Both the position numbers and the translations under genes were made by a program. This document shows positions 25,873 to 34,382 of a stretch of DNA of 64,000 nucleotides, piece by piece. This DNA is from Heliobacterium chlorum (GTDB lineage: Bacteria; Bacillota; Desulfitobacteriia; Heliobacteriales; Heliobacteriaceae), in the NCBI RefSeq assembly GCF_014502795.1, contig NZ_JACVHF010000005.1:62001-126000 (forward strand), written 5' to 3'. Under the pieces are notes generated by a model, which saw only the letters and a list, made by a program, of their open reading frames with translations, searched no databases and was not told the origin of the DNA. Numbering within the stretch: the stretch's first letter is position 1; each line of letters opens with the position of its first letter.

Positions 25873-26487
25873 ATGAGCAAAGAGTATTTTGATCGTGTTG
25901 CCGACAAATGGGATGATATGAGACAGGAATTTTTTTCGGATAAGATTCGTGAAAAAGCCTACTGTATAGCCAATCTAGTAAAAGGCACACTGGCGGCGGA
26001 CATTGGGGCAGGAACTGGCTATGTTACGGAAGGTCTCACAGAAAAGGGTGTAAAAGTCATCGCCGTAGATCAGTCCGAGGAAATGTTACGACAGTTGAAA
26101 TCTCGTTTTGGGGAAAAAGTCGATTGCCGTGTGGGAGATGCTTCTGCACTACCTATTGAAAATAACGTAGTCGATTATGTTTTTGCCAATATGTTTCTTC
26201 ACCACGTGGATAGCCCGAGTGAGTCAATTACAGAAATGGTACGTATTCTGAAGCCGGGTGGAAAATTGATTATTACTGATTTAGACGAACATAACTTTGA
26301 ATTTCTTCGAACTGAACAATTTGATCGGTGGCTAGGTTTTCGGCGAGAAGACATAAAAGTATGGTTGTGTCATGCTGGATTACACAACGTGAGCGTTGAT
26401 TGTATAGGCGATAACTGTTGTTCGACGTCTGAATCCGGGACATCCCAAGCGAAGATAAGCATTTTTGTAGCCCATGGTGATAAATAA
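25873..26487 (+). CDS. Class I SAM-dependent methyltransferase, ArsM-associated
   Basis: A 204-residue Rossmann-fold methyltransferase: [14 protein letters not shown] is the SAM glycine motif, [14 protein letters not shown] motif [15 protein letters not shown] motif III. It has three Cys near the end ([11 protein letters not shown]), which might touch arsenic. AGGAGG at 25857-25862 serves either GTG 25870 or ATG 25873. Genes of this kind often lie just before arsM, but their substrate is not established. Confidence 0.85.
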   Translation: MSKEYFDRVADKWDDMRQEFFSDKIREKAYCIANLVKGTLAADIGAGTGYVTEGLTEKGVKVIAVDQSEEMLRQLKSRFGEKVDCRVGDASALPIENNVVDYVFANMFLHHVDSPSESITEMVRILKPGGKLIITDLDEHNFEFLRTEQFDRWLGFRREDIKVWLCHAGLHNVSVDCIGDNCCSTSESGTSQAKISIFVAHGDK

Positions 26488-26522
26488 ATAGGGGAACGCG
26501 TGAAGTCGGAGGAGGAACAAGG

Positions 26523-27338
26523 ATGAGCACCGATATTCGTGAAATCGTTAGAGAAAAGTACGCAAAGGCAATCACTTCAAAGACGGGATGTTGTAGCTCT
26601 TTTGTTGGTTGTTGTTCTGGAGATCCCCTGAGCGAGGCCACCAAAGCGATTACGAAGGACATTTATGACGCAGATTCTCTCGAAGGAATTCCCGTCGATT
26701 TGGTTTCAATGTCGTTCGGTTGCGGAAATCCAACATTACTGGCTCAACTTAACGAGGGCGAAGTGGTACTTGATCTTGGGAGCGGTGCAGGTTTAGATGT
26801 GTTATTATCCGCGAAAAGAGTAGGTGAACGCGGTAAAGCCTTCGGGTTGGATATGACCGATGAAATGCTTCAGACTGCGCGTACCAACCAAAAACGTTCC
26901 GGCATTACCAATGTGGAATTTCTAAAGGGGCATATTGAAGAAATCCCACTTCCGGATAATTCCGTAGACGTGGTCATTTCCAACTGTGTAATAAATCTCT
27001 CCGGTGATAAAGACCGTGTATTCTCCGAAATACATCGAGTGTTAAAACCCGGTGGCCGGCTGGCGGTATCCGATATCGTCCTAAAAAAACAACTGCCTGA
27101 TAAAGTTCAGCAAAGCATAATGGCGTGGGCAGGATGTATCTCTGGAGCATTACTCGAAAACGAATACAAAGATAAACTGATCCAAGCAGGGTTAGTCAAT
27201 GTTGAGATTGAAATCATTCGAGTCTATAACGTGTGGGATTATGGTTTGGATAATTATCTACGTGATATGAGTGAGGCGGAAATTAATGAGCTAAATGATA
27301 CAGTCATGAGTGCCTTTGTGCGCGCCTATAAGGTGTAA
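26523..27338 (+). CDS. arsM: Arsenite S-adenosylmethionine methyltransferase
   Basis: A 271-residue ArsM. The SAM motif DLGSGAG is at 84-90. The conserved arsenic-binding Cys are present at 67 (SFGCGNP), 155 (ISNCVINL) and 205 (WAGCISGAL). An extra N-terminal Cys cluster (23/24/30/31) matches the vicinal CC of longer ArsM proteins. The enzyme methylates As(III) to mono-, di- and trimethyl forms. A GGAGGA precedes the ATG. It is the last gene of the operon and meets the EamA gene tail to tail with only 9 bp between. Confidence 0.95.
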   Translation: MSTDIREIVREKYAKAITSKTGCCSSFVGCCSGDPLSEATKAITKDIYDADSLEGIPVDLVSMSFGCGNPTLLAQLNEGEVVLDLGSGAGLDVLLSAKRVGERGKAFGLDMTDEMLQTARTNQKRSGITNVEFLKGHIEEIPLPDNSVDVVISNCVINLSGDKDRVFSEIHRVLKPGGRLAVSDIVLKKQLPDKVQQSIMAWAGCISGALLENEYKDKLIQAGLVNVEIEIIRVYNVWDYGLDNYLRDMSEAEINELNDTVMSAFVRAYKV

Positions 27339-27347
27339 CGATCTCCG

Positions 27348-28244
27348 TTAGAGGCTTTCTTGATTTTGTATCTGAAAACTATGTAACTGAGCTATCAACA
27401 TGCCTACCGCCATGAGTACCATTCCTATGATCTCATGTGGACCAAGAATTTCCCCAAGGATGAGATATCCTCCCAACGTTGCAAACACAGTTTCCATACT
27501 CATGATAATCGCCGCATGAGTGGGTTCGGCATGTTTTTGCCCGATGATTTGGAGTGTATAAGCGATACCGACTGAGCAAAGTCCACCGTACAAGATAGGT
27601 ACTGCCGCCTGAAACAGGAGGGCAGGTACGATTTCCTCTGTCGTTAGAGCTACGACCATGCTGAGAGCGGAACATGTTATGAACTGCCAAAAGGCTAGCA
27701 CTAGATTATCCATTTTTGCAGCGTATCGGTCGATAAGTAAAATATGAAACGTCCAAAAAGCAGCACCGATCAGTTCCAGAAAGTCGCCGTAGGAAACGGT
27801 AAAGTCACTTTTAACACATAAAAAATACAGTCCAACTGCCGATAGAACGGAGCCTGCCCAAGTATTCATCGTAATCCGGTGACCGATAAACAGCCCTGTC
27901 AGTGGAACCAGTACTATGTAGAGGCAAGTAATAAAAGCAGCTTTCCCAGCAGTTGTATACAAAAGTCCGATTTGTTGTAGTGAAGCAGCGATAAATAGGA
28001 CTGTTCCCGCCAATATGCCGATCTTCCACGCCTTTGGGGAATTTTCCTCAGGCGTTATTTTTTTTGTGGAAGAATCTCGGCGGAAATACCAGATCAACGG
28101 TAAAAGCGAAGCTGCGCCCAAGGCAAATCGTACACCGTTAAAGGTATAGGGGCCAACAAAATCCATACCTACCCGCTGAGCGACAAAGGCAAAGCCCCAG
28201 ATGAATGCAGTCATTAATAGCAGTAAATTAGCTTTAAATTTCAT
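27348..28244 (-). CDS. EamA-type (DMT) transporter
   Basis: A 298-residue protein with ten predicted helices in two EamA halves. Markers are AFIWGFAFVAQRVGMDFVGPYTFNGVRF at the start, and EPTHAAIIMSMETVFATLGGYLILGE near the end. It is a member of the drug/metabolite transporter family; the substrate is unknown. The gene is leftward, convergent with arsM. Confidence 0.9.
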   Translation of the reverse strand: MKFKANLLLLMTAFIWGFAFVAQRVGMDFVGPYTFNGVRFALGAASLLPLIWYFRRDSSTKKITPEENSPKAWKIGILAGTVLFIAASLQQIGLLYTTAGKAAFITCLYIVLVPLTGLFIGHRITMNTWAGSVLSAVGLYFLCVKSDFTVSYGDFLELIGAAFWTFHILLIDRYAAKMDNLVLAFWQFITCSALSMVVALTTEEIVPALLFQAAVPILYGGLCSVGIAYTLQIIGQKHAEPTHAAIIMSMETVFATLGGYLILGEILGPHEIIGMVLMAVGMLIAQLHSFQIQNQESL

Positions 28245-28449
28245 CGATAACTCCTACATAATGTAATCGTGAACCTAGGTGCTCTTAAAAACCTAGCCGG
28301 ACGACGAATCCAGCCAGATTTCTAGCTTTGCCTAAAAGTTAAGCATAAGATTGTTTCCATTTTCATGATAGCACTATGGGCGTTACGATACAACAAGCGC
28401 CGTACCGGTGACTATCGAATACAAGCTGATGATAACCGTGCCTTGAGTT

Positions 28450-28896
28450 TTATTCCATTCCCTCTTCCTCATACTCTACAATGTGATCAATGGTCTCATC
28501 TTTTCGTGGAGGTTGAAAACGTTTATTCATGGAACGAATCACAGCTACGGGTACTTTCCGATCGCGAGAAGCGTTTCGGGCTAGAGCCGTTTCTAGTGAG
28601 GTTTTTACCCAGTGGAGCGTAATAGTGGCCCCGTGTTTATGGGCTAACTGGATAAAGGGTTTACGGTTTCTTCGTGTCATATTGGTGGCGTCGAAAATGA
28701 CAGCATTTCCTTGGGCGAGCATGTAGTCGATCATCAGATGGGCCATCTCAAAAACCAGTTTATCATGGCGTATGATGGCCTCGTCGTGCCAGAGAAACTT
28801 TCGGATGCTATCGGTGGATACCACATATCCCTTGAGCCGGTTAACCAAAGTCGATTTTCCACTGCCCGGCAGACCGCAGAGCATATGAAATTCCAT
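28450..28896 (-). CDS. AAA-type P-loop kinase (polynucleotide kinase-like)
   Basis: A 148-residue single-domain P-loop protein: LCGLPGSGKST is Walker A, VISTDS-like (VVSTDSIRKFLW) follows, then VIFDATNMTRRNRKPFI and the Arg-rich lid TALARNASRDRKVP. The DxTN motif is typical of the T4-Pnk/zeta-toxin-like small kinases. The substrate is unknown; RNA or nucleotide 5' phosphorylation is possible. Confidence 0.8.
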   Translation of the reverse strand: MEFHMLCGLPGSGKSTLVNRLKGYVVSTDSIRKFLWHDEAIIRHDKLVFEMAHLMIDYMLAQGNAVIFDATNMTRRNRKPFIQLAHKHGATITLHWVKTSLETALARNASRDRKVPVAVIRSMNKRFQPPRKDETIDHIVEYEEEGME

Positions 28897-29077
28897 TGGT
28901 ACACTCCTTTACACGTGGCTGTGAGTATATAGGAGGCGGAATGCAAAAAGTCACCTAAAATGAGAAGCCGTCTGAAAATAGCGGTTTTTCTTTCCCCCCT
29001 TTTGCATGATTTTTTAATTATTGTGTCGAAAGTGTATATACTTGCCCTTGGCAAGATATCAGACAGGGGGCTTCGCA

Positions 29078-30577
29078 ATGGATTTCAGAGTTTTGACGCA
29101 GCGACAATATGAGACAGCCGTACAGATGATACGTCATGAAGTCTTTTATTATGTGGCCAAGATGACAATGGATGGCACATTAGAAAAAAATAAGCAGTTC
29201 ATCCCGACGTTGATCAACCAGGAAAAAAGGCCCCGCTACCGTTGTTGTGTCTATAAGGAAAGAGCCGTCTCGGCGGAGCGTGTCCGCTTGGCTTGCGGTG
29301 AAGAGCCGGAAGGAGGAGTCGCTCACGATCCCTCCGCTGGGGATGATCCAAGAATTCGCGTGATCTCCATCGCCTGTGATGAATGTCCAGTCAACCGGTT
29401 TTCGGTCACTCCTGCTTGCCGGGGCTGCATCACCAAACGGTGTATTGATGCCTGCCCGGTCAATGCGATCGCACAAATCGATCGGCGAGCAGTCATCATT
29501 CAAGAGAAGTGTATCGAATGCGGTCGCTGTCACCGGGTCTGCCCCTACGGTGCCATCACCGATATGCAGCGTCCTTGCATCAAAGCATGTCCTGTAGATG
29601 CCATTCGCTATGATGAAGACAAAATCGCTCGCATCGATCCGCAAAAATGTATCGCCTGCGGGCATTGCACCATCAGTTGTCCCTTTGGCGCGATCTCTGA
29701 TACCTCTAGTATTGTCGATGCGGTAAAAATGTTGCAGCAGGAGAAGGGGAACGTCCATGCGGTATTAGCGCCGTCTGTGGCCAGTCAGTTTCCCGATATC
29801 ACCATCGGTCAAGTAAACAGCGCACTGAAAAAGCTCGGCTTTACAGCGGTTCATGAGGCGGCCTTGGGCGCGGACATGATTCTAGAGGCGGAAGCTCGGG
29901 AACTGGCGGAGAAGCTAGAAGCAGGCTCGTTCCTGACGAACTCCTGCTGTCCCGCTTTTGTAGCGATCATCGAGAAACACTTTCCCCAACTGAAGGATAA
30001 TGTCTCTACGTCCGTATCACCCATGGTGGCTGTTGGACGGTATGTAAAACAAAAATATCCCGGCGCTCAGACGATCTTCATCGGTCCTTGCATGGCCAAG
30101 AAAGTGGAGATTGGGCTGCCTAAGTGTCAAGGTGATATCGATCTGGCGATCACATTTGAAGAACTGCTGGGTATGTTCGATGCGGCGGGGATCGATCTGG
30201 CCGGTTGTGACGATGAGCCTTTGGAGCAGGCCTCTATTTTTGGTCGCCGCTTTGCCCGCTGCGGCGGTGTCGCTGAAGCGATAGGACAGGCGCTCAAGGA
30301 AGCTGGGGTGACTGTGGAACTCAAGCCTCATCGTTGCGACGGGGCGGAAGAGATCATCAAAGCACTTCGCATGGCGAAAGTGGGTCGCCCACCAGGCAAT
30401 TTCATCGAAGGCATGGCTTGCGTCGGCGGCTGTCTCGGTGGGCCTGCTGCCTTAAACCATTCGCGCCGGACCAAGCAAATGCTCGAAGCATACAGCCAGG
30501 AGGCAAAGGCCCAAACCATTGGCGAGGCCCTTTCTTCCTTAGACTTAGGACAGATCTCGCTACATAAGCACGAATAG
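29078..30577 (+). CDS. [FeFe] hydrogenase, group B-type, monomeric
   Basis: A 499-residue hydrogenase. Two Cys-rich ferredoxin-like regions (CIECGRCHRVCPYGA, CIACGHCTISCPFGA) bind [4Fe-4S] clusters; an additional CRGCITKRCIDACP lies before them. H-cluster motifs are TNSCCPAF (Cys290/291), GPCMAKKVE and EGMACVGGCLGGP. The first motif ends in Phe and not Trp, and the accessory-domain layout fits the less studied group B. It is cytosolic, reduces protons or oxidises H2 with ferredoxin. The ATG at 29078 has CAGGGGG upstream. The maturases hydEFG are not in the window. Confidence 0.92.
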   Translation: MDFRVLTQRQYETAVQMIRHEVFYYVAKMTMDGTLEKNKQFIPTLINQEKRPRYRCCVYKERAVSAERVRLACGEEPEGGVAHDPSAGDDPRIRVISIACDECPVNRFSVTPACRGCITKRCIDACPVNAIAQIDRRAVIIQEKCIECGRCHRVCPYGAITDMQRPCIKACPVDAIRYDEDKIARIDPQKCIACGHCTISCPFGAISDTSSIVDAVKMLQQEKGNVHAVLAPSVASQFPDITIGQVNSALKKLGFTAVHEAALGADMILEAEARELAEKLEAGSFLTNSCCPAFVAIIEKHFPQLKDNVSTSVSPMVAVGRYVKQKYPGAQTIFIGPCMAKKVEIGLPKCQGDIDLAITFEELLGMFDAAGIDLAGCDDEPLEQASIFGRRFARCGGVAEAIGQALKEAGVTVELKPHRCDGAEEIIKALRMAKVGRPPGNFIEGMACVGGCLGGPAALNHSRRTKQMLEAYSQEAKAQTIGEALSSLDLGQISLHKHE

Positions 30578-30586
30578 AAAAATAAA

Positions 30587-30624
30587 AAGAGCCTGTCCCA
30601 GCTACTTGGGACAGGCTCTTTTAT
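30587..30624. terminator. Terminator of the hydrogenase gene
   Basis: AAGAGCCTGTCCCA (30587-30600) pairs with TGGGACAGGCTCTT (30607-30620), then TT. It can also serve the convergent gene. Confidence 0.85.
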
Positions 30625-30650
30625 CTGTGTGACTTTGCCGGTAAACAGAT

Positions 30651-31115
30651 TTATCTTTGGGCTTTACCGGTCAAATGCTCGATTTCAATTCTTACTACGG
30701 TCGTAGTATGTCCGGAGTTCTCGATATATTTTTTCCCAGCCTCCATGTAATCGGAGGAATATTTTTTTACCAGCGCCATCAAGCCTTGTTCCTTCTCTTC
30801 GCCATGTACGATCTTAGCTTTACCAAAGACAATGACGCTTTCGTAATTCGTATCAAATGACTTGCATAATAATTCTGTGTTACCGACCACACAAAAGGAA
30901 ACCCGGCTTTGTTTCTGGATATTGTCGAGTTTTAGTCCCTCTACTGCCGAATGGACATAGATGCTGTTGTTGTCGTAAACATAATTCAAGGGTATCCCGT
31001 AGGGATATCCATCCGTGCTTATCGTTGAAAGAACCCCGTATTCTCCTTCGGTGAGAATTTTTAAGCTATCGACTACGGTAAGTTGCTTGTCTTTTCTACG
31101 CATTTCGGTGAACAA
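30651..31115 (-). CDS. Pyridoxamine 5'-phosphate oxidase-like flavin-binding protein
   Basis: A 154-residue split-barrel protein of the PPOX/FMN-binding group: EGEYGVLSTISTDGYPYGIPLNYVYD at the start, IYVHSAVEGLKLDNIQKQSRVSFCVVG in the middle. The closest types are annotated as antimicrobial-resistance NimA-like or general FMN-binding proteins. TTG 31115 has GAGGGAG ten bases upstream; an internal ATG five codons on has none. Confidence 0.85.
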   Translation of the reverse strand: MFTEMRRKDKQLTVVDSLKILTEGEYGVLSTISTDGYPYGIPLNYVYDNNSIYVHSAVEGLKLDNIQKQSRVSFCVVGNTELLCKSFDTNYESVIVFGKAKIVHGEEKEQGLMALVKKYSSDYMEAGKKYIENSGHTTTVVRIEIEHLTGKAQR

Positions 31116-31337
31116 CTAAAATCGACTCCCTCAATAAATTAATCTCCTCTGAAATAATAATAAGTATAGCACGAGGCGTACCTTTCGTATCGTCGACGAA
31201 AAAAAACAGTCCAGGTTTACAACCGGACTGAATGACTTACTTATGTTACCAATAAAGGGAGGATATTACGATATCATTCGCGAAGGGATTATCCACGAAG
31301 GGATCAGCCACCCAACGTATCATGGAGGGATGTTTCA

Positions 31338-31499
31338 ATGAGGTCTTTTCTCTTTAAATTTCTAACTGCGACTATCGTAGCAGCGATCGTCCTATTCATC
31401 GCGCTTGTGATTAAAGTGGTGCGAAGAGGTCGAGCCAGCAACCGTGTTGGCGATACTGATTTGGCATTGGACGTTGTAGAAAAAACTCGTTTTTCGTAA
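31338..31499 (+). CDS. Small single-helix membrane protein
   Basis: A 53-residue frame with ATG at 31338 and a GGAGGG seven bases upstream. It has one membrane helix (FLTATIVAAIVLFIALVIKVV) followed by a basic RRGRAS and an acidic tail. It has no recognised family. The ribosome site and the clean topology support it; partner and role are unknown. Confidence 0.55.
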   Translation: MRSFLFKFLTATIVAAIVLFIALVIKVVRRGRASNRVGDTDLALDVVEKTRFS

Positions 31500-31653
31500 C
31501 ATCTCTAATAGGCAACTAAGGGTTCTAACATCGTCTAGCAAATGATAATTCTCTCTAAAGCTATAAAAACATTCAACGAGTATTGACTGTTTAAGCAAAC
31601 TGGTTAAAATTGAACTGTTGAGTGCAAAAAGTGGTTGTAGGGAGATGTTACGA

Positions 31654-31932
31654 GTGGATATCAGTGTTAGAATCAGAAAGATCATCCGCGAAGGGTCCAT
31701 AAAGGCCATCGCATCTGTTACTATCGACGAAATGTTTGTTATTCATGACATAAAGGTAATCGCGGGAAAGACAGGAGATTTTGTTGCGATGCCGAGTAAA
31801 AAGGTGCCAAACGGAAGTTATCTCGACATTGTGCATCCGATTCATCAAGAATTTCGTGACATTATTTTTAAGGCAGTAATGGAAGAATACGAGAAAGCAA
31901 CCGTTAGTTCGAAAACATCGGTGGCGATGTAA
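31654..31932 (+). CDS. SpoVG family protein
   Basis: A 92-residue SpoVG-like RNA/DNA-binding protein: ISVRIRKIIREGSIKAIASVTID, then FVIHDIKVIAGKTGDFVAMPSKK and a final YLDIVHPIH region. The GTG at 31654 has AGGGAG (31639-31644) at nine bases; the ATG at 31645 is directly next to that site. SpoVG modulates septation, sporulation and gene expression in Firmicutes. This copy is more divergent than typical SpoVG near its C-terminus and has no linked purR or glmU, so it may be a paralogue. Confidence 0.85.
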   Translation: MDISVRIRKIIREGSIKAIASVTIDEMFVIHDIKVIAGKTGDFVAMPSKKVPNGSYLDIVHPIHQEFRDIIFKAVMEEYEKATVSSKTSVAM

Positions 31933-32010
31933 CCGGAACAGCTTTGGTCGATAAGGCTGAACTCTTTTTGTTAACCACAAGGGAATTCCAAATTCGAATT
32001 AAACTTCCGG

Positions 32011-32046
32011 AGCGATCTTGCCATCACGGGCGAGGTCGCTTTTTTA
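32011..32046 (+). terminator. Terminator after spoVG-like gene
   Basis: AGCGATCTTGCC (32011-32022) pairs with GGCGAGGTCGCT (32029-32040) through two G-T pairs, then T6. Confidence 0.75.
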
Positions 32047-32218
32047 TTGGTCAGAATAAAGATTGCTTGCCAAAGATCAGGCTGTTGGAAGTATCAAAGC
32101 AGAGTCTTCGACATGGGGCGAAAACAAATCAAAAGTAGTGAAATATGAAGATATTTTAACAAAAAGACCGTTTTTACGCGTTCGCTTGACTCAATTGTAA
32201 GAGTTTTGTCAGCGTAGG

Positions 32219-34252
32219 ATGATACCCTTATTCATGAGTCATCAAAGAGACAGATCGATCATTGACGTGACCGAGGTGAACATTATCGTGAAACCACAGA
32301 ATGTCGAAAATCGTTACCAGCCTCTATCACTCATTAAAGGCATCCTTGTTAAGATCTTTCTCATGTCCATCGCAATCGTGACGGTGGTCTCTTTGATCTC
32401 GTACTATAATGCCTATCACCGGGAGACGGAAGAAAGGCTGGAGGAACTCACCACCTATGTTTCGGAACACGTTCGAACAGAAAGTGAGATCTTTAGGCTG
32501 GCCAAAGACAACCTCGACGTTTTTTCCCAGGAGTTTTTGAAACTCTATCAATCTGACATCAAGGTATCGGAACAGGAATTCTGGTCTTATTACTTTGTCG
32601 ATAGTCAAGGTGCTACGCGGATGAAACGAGAGTACTTTGATGGTTTCTATACGAAGGATGGCGGCTATATCTACGGGTTGTCCAGCTTCATCGGCAACAA
32701 CCAAAGCGTGAAGGATCCTGATTTTCAACGACGGCTCATCCTGGCCGGCAGGGTCTTGTCTCGAATGGGCCCGGCATGGGTGAATCGTTTTGCCAATGTG
32801 CATGTGGCTTATCCGGAGAACGCCATCACCCTTTTCTACCCCGTGGAGCCGTGGGGCTTGCACGCCCGGGCCGACCTACCCATGAACGAACTGGGCGTCA
32901 TTCGAGCTGTCAATAAAAAGGAGAATCCAGAACGGAAAGCGATTTGGTCTGGTCTTTACTACGATGAGACGGCGAAAAAGTGGATGGTTACCTACATGGA
33001 TCCCTTGGATGAGGGAGATCGGCACTTGATCACGCCCGGTCACGACATATATCTGACTGATTTAGTCGATAAAATCGTCGAAAACAACAACGATGGAACC
33101 TACAACTTCATCATTCGGAAAGATGGGTATCTGGTCGCCCACCCGAGCGATCCTACAGACGATCAAAAATGGGTGGGACAGCTATCCCTAGATAAAATCA
33201 ACAGCCCATTTATCAAGGAAGCCTATAGACTGATTCAAGAAGAAACCAAGGGGAATCTCTCGGAAGTTAAGATCATTAAAAATAATGCCTATGACTGCTA
33301 CCTGGCTGTGGGCCAGTTTGAAGGTCCCGAGTGGCTGCTCGTACGGGTCTTTCCCATGAAGATTATTCGGGAGGCAGCCCACGCAGCAGCGATAAGAATC
33401 TTTACCGAAGGCATGATGATTCTCACGATCATCCTTTTCATCGTGTACTATGTGATGCGCTATCAAGCAGAAAAACCCTTGAAACAGTTGACCCTTGCTG
33501 CCGAGGCTATTGGACGAGGGGAGTATCAAGCGGTGGCGGAGCAAACGATTACATTACCAGTGCAATTGGATAATGAAATTGGCTTACTGTCTACCAGATT
33601 TGTGGAAATGGCTACCAACATCCGCGATGCCCAGGAAAACTTAGAAAGAATCGTGGAAGAACGAACAAAAGCCCTAGAGCAGGTCAATGCCGATCTGGTA
33701 GAGATGAGCCTTTTAGACGGCCTTACAGGGATCCATAATCGCCGATCTTTCGATCGCAGCATGACACGGATCTTTACCGACGGGAAGAACAATTTAGGAA
33801 CGTTTTCGATCATGATGGTCGATATCGATTTTTTTAAGAACTTTAATGATACCTACGGCCATGCCGAGGGAGACCAAGTCATAAAGAGCATTGCGAACAC
33901 GATTAAGGGAAACATTCGGGCAGAAGATCGTGTATTTCGTTATGGCGGGGAAGAGTTTGTTGTGATTTTTAGCCATGCCAACTTGATGATCGCCAAAGAG
34001 GTGGCAGATCGAATTCTTCAGGCGATTCAAGGTCTGCAGATCCTTCATAGGCAGAGCCCTCATGGAATGGTTACGATCAGCGGTGGGATTGAGGAGTTCG
34101 ATCCATCCTATACTTCTGCGGAGGAGATGCTCAGGGTGGCCGACAGCAGACTTTATCATGCCAAAAAAGCAGGAAAAAACCGTATCGTCTTCGGTTCTTC
34201 GGACCCATCGGGTAGCAACGATGATGTTGAAGTATCATTCATTACGGCGTAA
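32219..34252 (+). CDS. Membrane diguanylate cyclase with Cache sensor
   Basis: A 677-residue sensor enzyme. A membrane helix at about 45-65 is followed by a roughly 320-residue external Cache-type domain (WSYYFVDSQGATRMKREYFDGFYTKDGG, then NFIIRKDGYLVAHPSD). A second helix, a HAMP-like linker, a coiled coil (NIRDAQENLERIVEERTKALEQ) and a GGDEF domain complete it. The active site GGEEF is at 576-580 and an RxxD inhibitory site is just upstream (RAEDRVFRYGG). It makes cyclic di-GMP from GTP. The start is uncertain: ATG 32219 or 32234. Confidence 0.92.
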   Translation: MIPLFMSHQRDRSIIDVTEVNIIVKPQNVENRYQPLSLIKGILVKIFLMSIAIVTVVSLISYYNAYHRETEERLEELTTYVSEHVRTESEIFRLAKDNLDVFSQEFLKLYQSDIKVSEQEFWSYYFVDSQGATRMKREYFDGFYTKDGGYIYGLSSFIGNNQSVKDPDFQRRLILAGRVLSRMGPAWVNRFANVHVAYPENAITLFYPVEPWGLHARADLPMNELGVIRAVNKKENPERKAIWSGLYYDETAKKWMVTYMDPLDEGDRHLITPGHDIYLTDLVDKIVENNNDGTYNFIIRKDGYLVAHPSDPTDDQKWVGQLSLDKINSPFIKEAYRLIQEETKGNLSEVKIIKNNAYDCYLAVGQFEGPEWLLVRVFPMKIIREAAHAAAIRIFTEGMMILTIILFIVYYVMRYQAEKPLKQLTLAAEAIGRGEYQAVAEQTITLPVQLDNEIGLLSTRFVEMATNIRDAQENLERIVEERTKALEQVNADLVEMSLLDGLTGIHNRRSFDRSMTRIFTDGKNNLGTFSIMMVDIDFFKNFNDTYGHAEGDQVIKSIANTIKGNIRAEDRVFRYGGEEFVVIFSHANLMIAKEVADRILQAIQGLQILHRQSPHGMVTISGGIEEFDPSYTSAEEMLRVADSRLYHAKKAGKNRIVFGSSDPSGSNDDVEVSFITA

Positions 34253-34382
34253 ATCAACGGAAAGGGATGATCATGGTTCACCCCTTCCGGGAATTCGAAA
34301 GAGAGGTCCCTCAAGGATAAGACTACCTTCGTGAAGAATATATGTGCAGAACGACGTGACGAAAATTAGGTGAGTATTATAT

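Noticed and set aside
31944-32138. Rightward frame after the SpoVG-like gene
   Set aside because: It spans the terminator at 32011 and has no family or ribosome site.
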